Assembly (NCBI GenBank): GCA_025210475.1
Contig: JAOARW010000063.1
Location: forward strand, 62,001 to 126,000
Direction: 5' to 3'
Length of the DNA stretch: 64,000 nt
From: Carboxylicivirga sp.
GTDB lineage: Bacteria > Bacteroidota > Bacteroidia > Bacteroidales > Marinilabiliaceae
Below the pieces are notes generated by a model, which saw nothing but the letters and a program-made list of their open reading frames with translations, searched no databases and was not told the DNA's origin. Below are positions 1 through 8,905 of this stretch, in pieces. Positions within the stretch are counted from its first letter, which is position 1. The number at the start of each line of letters is the position of its first letter. Position numbers and translations under genes: made by a program.

Positions 1-58
1 ATATATTGTGGGAGTTGAATTTAAGTACTTAGATGCAAGAAAGCTAATAGCGTAAAAT

Positions 59-75
59 GAGCATAGTCTATGCTC
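59..75. promoter_or_regulatory. Perfect 8-1-8 palindrome upstream of the cyclophilin gene
   Basis: GAGCATAG-T-CTATGCTC is a perfect inverted repeat about 70 bp upstream of the cyclophilin start. A shorter palindrome, CTGATCAG, follows at once. No T-tract follows, so a terminator is less likely than an operator or a leader hairpin. The function is not known. Confidence 0.4.
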
Positions 76-142
76 CTGATCAGGGGGTAATAATTCGCTT
101 TAGCTGGATATAAGTGTCAAAAAAAAGATAAAATTATAATAT

Positions 143-598
143 ATGAAAACAGCGGAAATTCACACTGATAAAGGTGTAATGAAAGTAGAATTCTACGAAA
201 ATGATGCGCCAAAAACTGTTGAGAACTTTGTTAAGCTTGCCAAGGAAGGCTTTTATGATGGCTTATCATTTCACCGCGTGATACCTGATTTTGTTATCCA
301 GGGCGGATGTCCTCATTCAAGAGACAAGAGTAGTCCTCGCGCAGGAACAGGTGGTCCGGGTTATAGCATCGATTGTGAATTGGATGGTGATAATCAGTAC
401 CACGACAGAGGGGTATTGTCAATGGCACATGCGGGAAGAGATACTGGCGGATCGCAGTTTTTTATTTGCCATGGCCGTGAAAATACACAACACTTGGATC
501 GTCAGCACACATGCTTCGGGAAAGTTGTGGACGGTTTAGATGTGATAGACGATATCCGTCAGGGCGATGAGATAATTAAAGTTGTAGTAAACGAATAG
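143..598 (+). CDS. ppiB: Peptidyl-prolyl cis-trans isomerase, cyclophilin type
   Basis: A 151-residue single-domain cyclophilin that would catalyse proline cis-trans isomerisation during protein folding. It carries the [13 protein letters not shown] block (residues 43-55) with the catalytic Arg at 45, GSQFFI (103-108), and a C-terminal block DRQHTCFG in place of the usual GKHTVFG. There is no signal peptide, so it is probably cytoplasmic. The length is typical of bacterial PpiB. The DUF3127 gene starts 12 bp after its stop, so the two are probably co-transcribed and end at the terminator near 1000. Confidence 0.95.
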   Translation: MKTAEIHTDKGVMKVEFYENDAPKTVENFVKLAKEGFYDGLSFHRVIPDFVIQGGCPHSRDKSSPRAGTGGPGYSIDCELDGDNQYHDRGVLSMAHAGRDTGGSQFFICHGRENTQHLDRQHTCFGKVVDGLDVIDDIRQGDEIIKVVVNE

Positions 599-610
599 AT
601 ATAGCGTAAT

Positions 611-985
611 ATGAATTTTGAGATTTCAGGAAACGTAATTGTTAAAGATGATATTCAGGAAATTAGTGCCAGTTTTAAAAAGCGCGAATTTGTTATTGAA
701 GTTGTGAATGAGCGCAATTCAGACTGGAACGATTTTATTAAGTTTCAATTAACACAGGACAGGTGTAATTTAATGGATCCTATCCAATTGGGTGATAAAA
801 TTAAAGTAAGCTTTAATATACGTGGTCGTAAGTGGGAAAAGGATGGTCGTGTAAACTACTTTTCTAACCTTGAGGCCTGGAGAGTTGAAAAAGAAGAGGC
901 TGTTTTGCCTCCTGATGCGCCAGCTCCATCATTTAACGAAGCGGATATACCTCCGGCAGGACCAGAAGAAGATCTACCATTTTAA
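611..985 (+). CDS. DUF3127 protein with an SSB-like acidic C-terminal tip
   Basis: A 124-residue protein matching the DUF3127 family by its N-terminus (ISGNVIVK, then FKKREFVIEV), which predicts a small OB-like beta fold over residues 1-90. The C-terminal 30 residues are rich in Pro, Ala and acidic residues and end in EEDLPF. This closely resembles the DDIPF tip that SSB proteins use to recruit DNA-repair partners. The family has no established function that I know of. It lies downstream of the cyclophilin gene in the same transcription unit. A role in single-stranded DNA or RNA transactions is an inference from the tail. Confidence 0.8.
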   Translation: MNFEISGNVIVKDDIQEISASFKKREFVIEVVNERNSDWNDFIKFQLTQDRCNLMDPIQLGDKIKVSFNIRGRKWEKDGRVNYFSNLEAWRVEKEEAVLPPDAPAPSFNEADIPPAGPEEDLPF

Positions 986-998
986 TGATAAGAAGCAA

Positions 999-1030
999 AA
1001 TCCTGAGCAAGTTGTTCAGGATTTTTTTTT
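999..1030 (+). terminator. Rho-independent terminator of the ppiB-DUF3127 unit
   Basis: The arms AATCCTGA and TCAGGATT form a hairpin directly followed by a run of T. It sits 14 bp after the DUF3127 stop codon. Confidence 0.85.
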
Positions 1031-1157
1031 ATTTCTAAAAACAGCGATACTGTTGAGACATACTACCACAATTAAAACGCAGATGAAAGGAACAGAACTT
1101 TTGGGTTTTAAAATGTGTATCCGGCATGTTTCTGACATCTGAAAAACTATATATGCA

Positions 1158-2309
1158 ATGAAAGAAGGCCAAAACTTTCAGTTAGGAAAGGTGAGTTTAA
1201 TTGCCATCGCTCATTTTTTTCACGATATCTATACCGCTTTCTTAGCACCCTTATTGCCTCTTTTGCGCGATTCACTTGGTTTTAATTTAACTTTTGCAGG
1301 ATTTCTTTCTGTTGTACAGCGGTTGCCAACTTTACTAAATCCATTTGTGGGCATGCTCGCCGAGCGCACCAAAGCTCGCTATTTTGTAATTGTTACCCCT
1401 GCAATTACAGCCATTTCCATGGGCTTATTAACGGTAGCACCCAATAAGATATCATTGATAATATTAGTTTTAATGAGTGGAATTAGCAGTTGCTTTTTTC
1501 ATGTGCCTTCGCCGGTTATGATGCGAAAAGTGTCGGGTGATCGCATTGGAATGGGAATGAGTTTTTATATGGTTGGTGGAGAGCTAGCACGATCAGCTGG
1601 TCCGGTATTGGTGTTAGGGGCGGTTGAATTATGGGGGCTGAATGGTGTTACCTATTTTATTCCCACAGGTATACTGGCTTCGATTATCCTGTATTTTCGA
1701 TTACGCAATATATCCATCTCAGAAGATATTAACTCAAGCAGCGGCCTTGAATATCTAAAGACTTTTAAACGTTTTTGGCCCCTGATCTCCAGTATTGCCT
1801 TGATCTTATTTTTTAGGGCTGCTATGAAATCAGCTTTGACTTTTTATCTGCCTGTGTTTTTAAAGGGGCAGGGAGAGACTTTATGGTATGCCGGAATTTC
1901 ATTGGCAGTGTTACAGGGAGCCGGTGTGGTTGGTACTATGTTTGCCGGAACGATTTCGGATAAGATTGGAAGGCGCAATACGCTTTTAATAGCTTCATTG
2001 GGGGCACCAATCTTTTTTTACTTATTCTTATTTACAAGTGGTTGGATGCAGCTAGTTGCCTTGGTGGCCACCGGATTATTTTTATTTGCAACCGGACCGG
2101 TATTTCTGGCCATTGTTAATGAGTATAAAACAAAACACAACAGTTTTATTAATGCCGTTTTCATGACCACCACCTTTTTGATTGGGGCAGTAATGGTTAT
2201 GCTGCTTGGTTTACTTGGCGACTTGTTAAATTTGGAGTTAAGCTATAAAATCGTTGGAGCACTGGCTTTTCTGTCTGTTCCGGTTGTTTTAACGATGCCC
2301 AAAGACTAA
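1158..2309 (+). CDS. MFS transporter, Fsr (fosmidomycin resistance)-like
   Basis: A 383-residue, strongly hydrophobic protein with about 11-12 predicted membrane helices. The N-terminal HDIYTAFLAPLLPLLRD resembles the Fsr branch of the major facilitator superfamily, and an MFS loop of the form SDKIGRRNTLL lies between helices of the second half. It is probably a proton-coupled efflux carrier in the inner membrane, but the substrate cannot be read from sequence. Its stop codon abuts the stop of the convergent radical SAM gene with no spacer, so the two genes have no room for a separate terminator. Confidence 0.85.
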   Translation: MKEGQNFQLGKVSLIAIAHFFHDIYTAFLAPLLPLLRDSLGFNLTFAGFLSVVQRLPTLLNPFVGMLAERTKARYFVIVTPAITAISMGLLTVAPNKISLIILVLMSGISSCFFHVPSPVMMRKVSGDRIGMGMSFYMVGGELARSAGPVLVLGAVELWGLNGVTYFIPTGILASIILYFRLRNISISEDINSSSGLEYLKTFKRFWPLISSIALILFFRAAMKSALTFYLPVFLKGQGETLWYAGISLAVLQGAGVVGTMFAGTISDKIGRRNTLLIASLGAPIFFYLFLFTSGWMQLVALVATGLFLFATGPVFLAIVNEYKTKHNSFINAVFMTTTFLIGAVMVMLLGLLGDLLNLELSYKIVGALAFLSVPVVLTMPKD

Positions 2310-3203
2310 TTAAAGAAATCGTGTGTCGTTAATGTGTGGTTTTGGCACATGAATGGTGTGCTCGATGATATGATCCAATTGATTGATAAACTTTGCTTTA
2401 TCACGATTTAAACCGCCTTTAAAAACTAAATAGTTTGAGGCATGGTCGCTTCTAAAAACAGTATTTTCCAATTCAACTTTGCTTAAAAGCAGTCTCATTT
2501 CCTTAAGCATCTCAAGTTGCGATAAAGGCTCAAACTCTGATTTGAGGCGTTTTTGAAAATGCTCATATCCATAAGGGAATGAAATAACCAAAAGAGCGAG
2601 TAAGTCGGGCTGAATGCGATTTAATAATTCAGCCGAATTGATGGCGTGGTTAATGGTGTTTTGACGTCCGCCGAGGCCATTTAATATCATCACAGATAAT
2701 TTGAAGCCTGCTTTTTTAGCCCGAAGTGATGCATCCGCCTGTTCGTCTGCACTTACGCCTTTGTTCATTAACTTAAGTACATCGTCATCTCCCGATTCCA
2801 GACCAATGTATAACAAATCCAATCCTGCTTTTTTGATTGCTTTTAGCTGATCATCAGAAAAACGATTTAATTCTCTTGTGGTGGCGTAGGTGGAAATTCG
2901 TTTTAAGGAACGAAAACGATCCTTTAAAAACTCGAGAGTTTTGATTAATAAATCAAATTCAACCGTAAAAATGTCACCGTCACCAATAAAGATGCGTTTG
3001 GTGTCCGGCTGCATTCCTGACAATAGAATGACTTCTTTAACAATTGTATCCCATGGCTTAACCGAGTATTTCTTTGTGGTATACATCTCACAAAAATTAC
3101 ACTGGTTCCATTTGCAACCATGCGTCAATTGAAAAATCACGGAATTCGCCTCCGAGGGAGGACGAAAAACTGGCTCGTGGTAGACTAAAAAAGACTCATT
3201 CAT
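2310..3203 (-). CDS. Radical SAM domain protein
   Basis: A 297-residue protein with an iron-sulfur cluster site C30-X4-C35-X2-C38 (CKWNQCNFC). Downstream are FIGDGD near residue 73 and LYIGLESGDD near 132, both typical of radical SAM TIM barrels. The CX4CX2C spacing differs from the common CX3CX2C, but CPWNRCxFC-like sites occur in B12-binding-type radical SAM families. No B12 or SPASM domain is visible. The substrate is unknown. It is convergent and end to end with the MFS gene. Confidence 0.85.
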   Translation of the reverse strand: MNESFLVYHEPVFRPPSEANSVIFQLTHGCKWNQCNFCEMYTTKKYSVKPWDTIVKEVILLSGMQPDTKRIFIGDGDIFTVEFDLLIKTLEFLKDRFRSLKRISTYATTRELNRFSDDQLKAIKKAGLDLLYIGLESGDDDVLKLMNKGVSADEQADASLRAKKAGFKLSVMILNGLGGRQNTINHAINSAELLNRIQPDLLALLVISFPYGYEHFQKRLKSEFEPLSQLEMLKEMRLLLSKVELENTVFRSDHASNYLVFKGGLNRDKAKFINQLDHIIEHTIHVPKPHINDTRFL

Positions 3204-3445
3204 TTCCGCAAAAGTAATAAAAACAACCCTTATAAACGGACTTCTTTTTCGACAAGCGCATAATTAATTTCGCAATATTGGTTTTTGCGAATATCGACTC
3301 TCCCGAACTAACTATGACTCAGCGTACATGTTTTTTATTGAATCAGTAAATTTTTTTTTTACGATTTATATCGAAGCGAAAAGTTGTTGCAAAAAACAGC
3401 TGCTACATGAATTTGGTAACAGCTTTATGTGATTCGTTATAGAAA

Positions 3446-4246
3446 TTATGCATTCAGGCGATTAAGCTCAGCCTTCACTTTTTCTTTTTCTTTTTTAATG
3501 CGTTTAATCTCTTTTAAAACAAATGAAATCTCGTAGCCATCGCGAATAGCTTCTTTATCGAATTTCTCCATAACGATGTAGTAATATTTTTTGCCTCTAA
3601 ACTGAACTTTAAGTGATTTATCAGCATTGTTGGCAATAAATTCTACTATACCATTGTCTTTCCCGTTTTTAAAATTAATTACTTCCCATTGGTTTTCACC
3701 ATCTTCAAAGTGACGGTTGTTTAATCCATCTTCTTTAATTTCTTCACTCAAGGCCTGGTTGCCACTGAAATATACCCTGATCTGATCGTGATAAATTCGT
3801 TCGGTTCCGGTATATCTGCTTGAGATGAAAAAATTGCCTTCTAAATCGAGGTGGGCTCTCAGGTATGTACGACCATAAGAGTTTTCTGGTTTCTGACGTT
3901 TGTGGATCAGAATTTTTTTAGCACCATAATCTGCCGACTCAATAAAATTCTTCATTAGTGGTTTGAGTTCATCTTCTTTATTGATTAGCATGCTGTCGAG
4001 GAATACCAAATTTTGTTGTTGCTCTTTGATTAATATCCGACGAAGCAATTCCTGACCTTTTGTAACATACTCAATTTGTCCCGGATAGAGCTCTTCGATT
4101 GAGTCAATCTCCAGCTTGGCATCGTTGAATAAATTATTTTCGAAAAGTTTTTCGGCTTTTGTGAATCTTTCCCTTGCCAGCTCCTCTTTATTTGCTCCAC
4201 ATGCCAGTAATATAAAAGCGAATAATATTATACTCAGTTCTTTCAT
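3446..4246 (-). CDS. Predicted lipoprotein, unrecognised family
   Basis: A 266-residue protein with a lipoprotein signal peptide (IILFAFILLACG, lipid-modified Cys about residue 16). Residues 25-75 look like one or two TPR-like helices (RFTKAEKLFENNLFNDAKLEID). A beta-rich middle follows, and the C-terminus is a highly charged Lys/Glu coiled coil (about 240-262). I do not recognise the family. It is probably anchored to the periplasmic side of a membrane. It is monocistronic by spacing. Confidence 0.75.
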   Translation of the reverse strand: MKELSIILFAFILLACGANKEELARERFTKAEKLFENNLFNDAKLEIDSIEELYPGQIEYVTKGQELLRRILIKEQQQNLVFLDSMLINKEDELKPLMKNFIESADYGAKKILIHKRQKPENSYGRTYLRAHLDLEGNFFISSRYTGTERIYHDQIRVYFSGNQALSEEIKEDGLNNRHFEDGENQWEVINFKNGKDNGIVEFIANNADKSLKVQFRGKKYYYIVMEKFDKEAIRDGYEISFVLKEIKRIKKEKEKVKAELNRLNA

Positions 4247-4349
4247 TGGTATCTTGTTTTCTGCTATTCAATATTCAAAAATAGGAAGTTTTACGAATTA
4301 TAAAGTGCCAGCAGCGATAGAAATCTGCAATGGTGTAAAGTTGTCTTGA

Positions 4350-4388
4350 TAAAAAAAGCTACGGATAAAATGTATCTGTAGCTTTTAA
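4350..4388 (-). terminator. Terminator downstream of the short SSB gene
   Basis: The arms AAAAGCTAC and GTAGCTTTT form a hairpin. On the minus strand it is followed by a run of seven T. It lies about 30 bp past the ssb stop. Confidence 0.8.
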
Positions 4389-4415
4389 AAGTATTGAAGA
4401 TATCACTTCTCAGAA

Positions 4416-4736
4416 TTAATTGAGTAACTCAATATTTTTAACTTTTACATTTAAGGCTGATTTGATATCGCCTTCCTTGTTTTTAAATCCCTCACTACTG
4501 GGCACACCTTCGATTAGCACTTTCTTTCCTTGCTTTAAGTATTCAGCAACTTTGGTGTTTTGTTGCTCATTACGCCACATGGTGGCTCGTACCCATTCAG
4601 TTTTCTCAATTTTTTTGCCTTCAGAGTTTTTGTAGTCCATGGTTACGGCTACATCGAACTTAATGACTTTACTGTGTCCAAGTTCCTTCACTTCGGCATC
4701 TTTGCCTAAAGTTCCACTTAATATTAGCTTTAACAT
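4416..4736 (-). CDS. ssb: Short single-stranded DNA-binding protein
   Basis: A 106-residue protein made of one SSB OB fold: LILSGTLGKDAEVKEL at the start, then FDVAVTMDYKN, WVRATMWR and YLKQGKKVLIEG, the standard strand order. It ends in VKNIELLN just after the fold, so the Gly/Pro linker and the acidic DDIPF tip of housekeeping SSBs are absent. It may be a secondary SSB paralogue, with a full-length SSB elsewhere in the genome. It has its own terminator and is monocistronic. Confidence 0.85.
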   Translation of the reverse strand: MLKLILSGTLGKDAEVKELGHSKVIKFDVAVTMDYKNSEGKKIEKTEWVRATMWRNEQQNTKVAEYLKQGKKVLIEGVPSSEGFKNKEGDIKSALNVKVKNIELLN

Positions 4737-4840
4737 GTCGAACGGATTTAGTTAATAATAGTTTGATTATTATAAAACTAAAGCCCTGAGATGTAAAAGT
4801 CAAGTAGTTATAATAAAATTTACAAGGTTAAGAGCTTGGA

Positions 4841-5884
4841 TTAGTAATCTTTTTCAGAATTGTCTTTAATTAGTATTTTGGTCGATAGTAAACCACAGGC
4901 AGCATAAATGTCCTCGCCTCTTGATTTGCGTATGGTAGTTGTGATTCCTTTCTGACTTAACTTGTCACGAAACATTTCCATGGTTTTGTAATCGCTACCA
5001 AGTAAAGGTGAATTCGGTATGGGATGAAAATGAATCAGGTTAATGCGACATTTTATACCGTTAAGTAATTGCAGAATTCCATTGACGTGCTTAACAGAGT
5101 CGTTTACGCCCTTAAACATGATGTATTCAAATGAGATGCGACGCTGGCGTCCAAAGTCATAATTTCTTAATGTTTCCACTACTTTTTCTGCCGTATATAC
5201 ATTTTCAACAGGCATTAATTGCTTTCGTTCATCATTAAATGGCGAATGCAAACTAATGGCCAAATGGGCTTCTGATTCTTCAATAAATCGTCGCATGGCC
5301 GGAACGATACCGATCGTCGATACATTAATTCGACGAGGACTCCAGGCATAACCCCAGTCGGAAGTGATGATCTCCAGACTTTTTAAAACGTTATCGATGT
5401 TATCCATGGGTTCGCCCATTCCCATGTATACGATATTGGTAAGCGTGTCTCGTTCGGGTAAACTGGCAATCTGGTTAAGTATTTCGTTGGTCGAAAGGTT
5501 TTTTTGAAAGCCCTGGCGAGCTGTCATGCAGAATAGGCAGCCCATCTTGCAGCCCACCTGAGACGAGATGCATAGTGTGTTTCGGTTCACTTCGGGCAGA
5601 TATGCGGCTTCAATAAATTGTTGATTGTTGGTTTGAAATAAATATTTTTTTGTGCCATCCACCGATTCCTGATAGGATTGCGGCGCTTGCAAGCCTACTT
5701 CATACCGGTCATTAAGCTGCAAGCGTGCTTTTTTCGATAAATTGGTCATGTCATCAATGGTGGCGGCATGCTTTTTATACAACCAATCGGCAATTTGCTT
5801 AGAGGTAAATGCCGGTAAACCTAATTCTTTTACACATTCCTTCAGCTCGTTCAATGTTTTGCCGTATAATGCCTCTTTGCTCAT
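4841..5884 (-). CDS. rlmN: Dual-specificity 23S rRNA/tRNA adenine-C2 methyltransferase
   Basis: A 347-residue RlmN/Cfr-family radical SAM enzyme that methylates C2 of A2503 in 23S rRNA and A37 in some tRNAs. The cluster-binding cysteines are in CKMGCLFC (C112, C116, C119), followed by GMGEPMDN and SLHSP. The mechanistic C-terminal Cys is C330 (AACGLLS). The N-terminal helical domain is complete. The start is two bases after the ferredoxin reductase-like stop, so both genes are probably translated from one transcript. Confidence 0.95.
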   Translation of the reverse strand: MSKEALYGKTLNELKECVKELGLPAFTSKQIADWLYKKHAATIDDMTNLSKKARLQLNDRYEVGLQAPQSYQESVDGTKKYLFQTNNQQFIEAAYLPEVNRNTLCISSQVGCKMGCLFCMTARQGFQKNLSTNEILNQIASLPERDTLTNIVYMGMGEPMDNIDNVLKSLEIITSDWGYAWSPRRINVSTIGIVPAMRRFIEESEAHLAISLHSPFNDERKQLMPVENVYTAEKVVETLRNYDFGRQRRISFEYIMFKGVNDSVKHVNGILQLLNGIKCRINLIHFHPIPNSPLLGSDYKTMEMFRDKLSQKGITTTIRKSRGEDIYAACGLLSTKILIKDNSEKDY

Positions 5885-5886
5885 CT

Positions 5887-6552
5887 TTAAAAATATATTT
5901 CTGCTATAATATTATCGAAAGGAACTCCTTTGGTAATCAATATTTCCCTGACATCAATCACCATTTGAGAACTGCCACAAAGATAGTATTTATTATTGGT
6001 TGGTAACTCGGTCTGTTCCTGCAGGTAATTAGTTAGGCGTCCCCGATAAGTTTTGTCGTTTGATTCCGTGGTGCAAAAACGCAGGTACGATTTTCCGAGT
6101 TTTTGCTCCAGAGTTTCCTGAAAAAAGAACTTGTCAAGCGTACGGGCTCCGTGCAACAATTTAATGTTATTACTAAGATTCGATTCACAAAGTGAAATGA
6201 ATGGGGCAATTCCTGTTCCTGTAGCAATCCAGGTCGCGGGTTTGTCGAGGCATAAAAATTTGCCAAATGGTTCTGAGATAAATATAGTATCGTCGGTTTT
6301 TACCTGCGACAAGGGAGGTGTTAACTCGCCATCGTGTTTAATATCAAACAAAATTCCCAGATATGGCTTGGTGGTGCCCGAAGCGATGGAGTATAATCTG
6401 GGTTCATCTTCGGCATGCAAGGCAATGGCTACCACCTGACCGGCTTTAAAATCAAAGGGCTTTTCAATTTTTATATAATGCGTATCCTCAGATAAAAGTT
6501 GATTGCTGATAACCCTTACCGGACTTAACTTTTTACGTTTATGCTGGTTCAT
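5887..6552 (-). CDS. Ferredoxin/flavodoxin-NADP+ reductase family flavoprotein
   Basis: A 221-residue FAD/NAD(P)-binding oxidoreductase of the FNR superfamily with no iron-sulfur domain. It shows an FAD-binding RLYSIAS motif, a GTGIAPF nucleotide-binding loop and LCGSSQMV, and ends with an aromatic residue (AEIYF), as is common in FNRs. It probably shuttles electrons between NADPH and ferredoxin or flavodoxin. An upstream in-frame ATG at 6624 falls in the loop of the gpmI terminator hairpin, so I place the start at 6552 (MNQHKRKK). It is probably co-transcribed with rlmN. Confidence 0.85.
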   Translation of the reverse strand: MNQHKRKKLSPVRVISNQLLSEDTHYIKIEKPFDFKAGQVVAIALHAEDEPRLYSIASGTTKPYLGILFDIKHDGELTPPLSQVKTDDTIFISEPFGKFLCLDKPATWIATGTGIAPFISLCESNLSNNIKLLHGARTLDKFFFQETLEQKLGKSYLRFCTTESNDKTYRGRLTNYLQEQTELPTNNKYYLCGSSQMVIDVREILITKGVPFDNIIAEIYF

Positions 6553-6610
6553 TAATTCTGATTTTTGAATGAAACGGCTAAAGGGCTGTTTTGTTTGCTG
6601 TATATTACAA

Positions 6611-6639
6611 CAAAGGCAACCCAATACGAGTTGCCTTTG
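6611..6639 (-). terminator. Hairpin terminator after gpmI
   Basis: CAAAGGCAAC and GTTGCCTTTG form a perfect 10-bp stem with a 9-nt loop, 23 bp after the gpmI stop. The T-tract on the minus strand is weak (TTGTTGTAAT), so some read-through into the flavoprotein gene is possible. Confidence 0.65.
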
Positions 6640-6662
6640 CGAATATAGAATTATAGCTCTGT

Positions 6663-8192
6663 TTATTTCAGATCAATAAGTGCTTCACCAGTCATTTCTT
6701 CTGGTTGATCTACGTTCATTAATCGTAAGATAGATGGTGCTACATCAGCTAATATACCGTCTTTTACTTCACCCTGACGTTCGGTAACCCAAACGAATGG
6801 TACAGGATTTAATGAGTGAGCTGTGTTTGGTGAACCATCTGCATTAATAGCATTATCAGCATTACCATGATCGGCAATGATGATGGCTTCGTAACCATTG
6901 GCCTTGGCGGCCTCAACGGTTGCTTCCAAACAATCATCAACAGCTTTAACCGCTTTCATAATGGCATCGTACTCACCGGTGTGTCCGACCATATCGCCAT
7001 TGGCATAGTTTAAAGCAATAAAATCGTATTTGTTTTCATTTAACTCAGCAACGATTTTATCTTTTACTTCGTAGGCACTCATTTCAGGCTGAAGGTCGTA
7101 AGTAGCCACTTTAGGTGAATTAACCAAAATACGCTCTTCGCCATCGTAAACAGCCTCGCGGCCACCTGAGAAGAAGAAGGTTACGTGGGCATACTTTTCT
7201 GTTTCGGCAATGCGTAATTGCTTTAAGCCTTTGCTGGCAACCACTTCACCAATGGTGTTGCTTACGTTATCCTTATCGAATAAAATGTGCATGCCTTCAA
7301 AAGTTGCATCGTAAGGTGTCATTGTGCAATAGTGCAATGGAATGGTTTTCATTCCTTCTTCAGGCATGTCTTGCTGTGTTAATACCTGTGTGATTTCACG
7401 GGCACGGTCGTTACGGAAGTTAAAGAATACAACAACGTCACCTTCTTTAATTTTTCCAACTTGCTCGCCGTTGGCATCAACGTGGCTTACTGCTTTAATG
7501 AACTCATCTGTTACACCCTCGGCATATGATTCATCGATAGAAGCTAAGATATCTGTACTTGCTTTTCCGGTTCCATTCACCATTAAGTCGTAAGCTTCTT
7601 TAACGCGTTCCCAGCGCTTATCGCGATCCATAGCGTAATAGCGACCGATCATAGAGGCTACCTGACCACCTGATTGCTTCATGTGCTCCAGTAATTCAGC
7701 CATAAAGCCTTTACCACTCTTTGGATCAGTATCGCGACCATCCATATATGCATGAACAAAAGCACGCTCTTCGATGCCGTATTCTTTGGCAATGTCTAAT
7801 AACTTATACAGGTGCTCCTGACTTGAGTGAACGCCACCTTTAGATAATAGACCAAGGAAGTGAATTTGCTTACCGCTTTCTTTAGCGTATGAATAAGCTT
7901 TTACAATTTCAGGATTTTGAGCAATTGACCCATCAGCACAAGCGCGGTTAATTTTAACCAAATCCTGGTAAACAACGCGTCCGGCACCGATGTTTAAGTG
8001 ACCAACCTCACTGTTTCCCATTTGTCCGTCAGGTAATCCAACGTTTTCGCCCGAAGCCTGAAGTTTCGAATTTGGATATTTTTTAAGCAGACTGTCAAAA
8101 TATGGTGTTTCTCCTGTGAAAATACCATCAGATTTAGAATGGTCGCCATAACCCCAACCATCCAGGATAATCAAAATCGTTTTCTTGCTCAT
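6663..8192 (-). CDS. gpmI: 2,3-bisphosphoglycerate-independent phosphoglycerate mutase
   Basis: A 509-residue glycolytic enzyme that interconverts 3- and 2-phosphoglycerate using two Mn ions. Metal ligand D11 lies in ILDGWGYG and the phosphorylated serine is S61 in [13 protein letters not shown]. The second metal site appears as [12 protein letters not shown] and ADHGNAD near residues 392-445. The length is full for the family. A promoter -7 box (TATTTTTG) lies at 8250-8257, giving a leader of roughly 50 nt. Confidence 0.97.
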   Translation of the reverse strand: MSKKTILIILDGWGYGDHSKSDGIFTGETPYFDSLLKKYPNSKLQASGENVGLPDGQMGNSEVGHLNIGAGRVVYQDLVKINRACADGSIAQNPEIVKAYSYAKESGKQIHFLGLLSKGGVHSSQEHLYKLLDIAKEYGIEERAFVHAYMDGRDTDPKSGKGFMAELLEHMKQSGGQVASMIGRYYAMDRDKRWERVKEAYDLMVNGTGKASTDILASIDESYAEGVTDEFIKAVSHVDANGEQVGKIKEGDVVVFFNFRNDRAREITQVLTQQDMPEEGMKTIPLHYCTMTPYDATFEGMHILFDKDNVSNTIGEVVASKGLKQLRIAETEKYAHVTFFFSGGREAVYDGEERILVNSPKVATYDLQPEMSAYEVKDKIVAELNENKYDFIALNYANGDMVGHTGEYDAIMKAVKAVDDCLEATVEAAKANGYEAIIIADHGNADNAINADGSPNTAHSLNPVPFVWVTERQGEVKDGILADVAPSILRLMNVDQPEEMTGEALIDLK

Positions 8193-8249
8193 GTGATAAT
8201 ATTTAATTCTTTATCGATTTTTACTTTATAATCTTATTTAAAAGCGGCG

Positions 8250-8257
8250 CAAAAATA
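8250..8257 (-). promoter_or_regulatory. Bacteroidota -7 promoter box for gpmI
   Basis: TATTTTTG on the minus strand fits TAnnTTTG and is followed by GCGCC. No clear TTTG -33 element lies 19-20 bp further upstream. Confidence 0.55.
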
Positions 8258-8432
8258 GTCAAATTAAAAGGAAATTAAAAGGTTCTGTTAGTGTGCCTTG
8301 CTTTAAGTAAGTATCTCAAGTTAAACAAGGCGTAGAAACAATGGTTTACAACTGAATTAGCCGAAAACGTTAAAAAGATTTAATATTTTAGAATATGTGG
8401 TTGAGAAGTGGATATGGGTAAAGTATAGATAT

Positions 8433-8465
8433 AAAAAAAGGCTGTCATAAAAATGACAACCTTCT
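8433..8465 (-). terminator. Terminator of the tRNA-Phe pair
   Basis: On the minus strand the arms GAAGGTTGTCAT and ATGACAGCCTT form a hairpin followed by seven T, starting a few bases after the 3' end of the downstream tRNA-Phe. Confidence 0.85.
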
Positions 8466-8468
8466 TTG

Positions 8469-8541
<73 letters not shown>

Positions 8542-8652
8542 GAGTTACTTTTACCGAAGTAAAAATAACATAAACAATAACCCTTTACCCTTTAGATTAA
8601 TACCCTGTCCCCACAGGATATTAATTAACCCTAAAATCAGCCTTACGACTGG

Positions 8653-8725
<73 letters not shown>

Positions 8726-8734
8726 AATCTTGGT

Positions 8735-8760
8735 AAACACCCCGCGTATCGGGGCTTTTA
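8735..8760. promoter_or_regulatory. GC-rich leader hairpin before the tRNA-Phe pair
   Basis: CCCCG-cgtat-CGGGG forms a short strong hairpin between the tRNA promoter and the first tRNA, within the 5' leader. On the plus strand it is followed by CTTTTAG, so it could also act as a weak plus-strand terminator. Confidence 0.45.
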
Positions 8761-8785
8761 GTAACATCTCTTCCGAAATGCGGTG

Positions 8786-8817
8786 CAAATATAGGGCAAA
8801 GATTTTATACCACAAAA
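8786..8817 (-). promoter_or_regulatory. Promoter of the tRNA-Phe pair
   Basis: On the minus strand the -33 element TTTTG (8817-8813) and the -7 box TATATTTG (8793-8786) are 19 bp apart. This matches the Bacteroidota housekeeping sigma consensus. Confidence 0.7.
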
Positions 8818-8879
8818 ACTTTTTTTCAATTTTCTTGTTGCTTTTTATCGTAGAGGGTATGAATTTGCCTGATGTTTAG

Positions 8880-8887
8880 TATTTTTG
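8880..8887 (+). promoter_or_regulatory. -7 promoter box for the M16/methyltransferase/flavodoxin operon
   Basis: TATTTTTG matches TAnnTTTG. Transcription would begin around 8893, just after an in-frame TTG at 8885, which rules that TTG out as the start and supports the ATG at 8906. Confidence 0.6.
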
Positions 8888-8905
8888 CACCCTCAAAAAA
8901 AATTA

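Noticed and set aside
870..1142. A 90-residue frame over the end of DUF3127 and its terminator
   Set aside because: It runs through a strong terminator and has no coding resemblance.
8885..8887. TTG start of the 413-residue M16 frame
   Set aside because: The TTG lies inside the TAnnTTTG promoter box. The ATG at 8906 gives a normal start. The same reasoning rejects TTG starts at 42828 and 45469.
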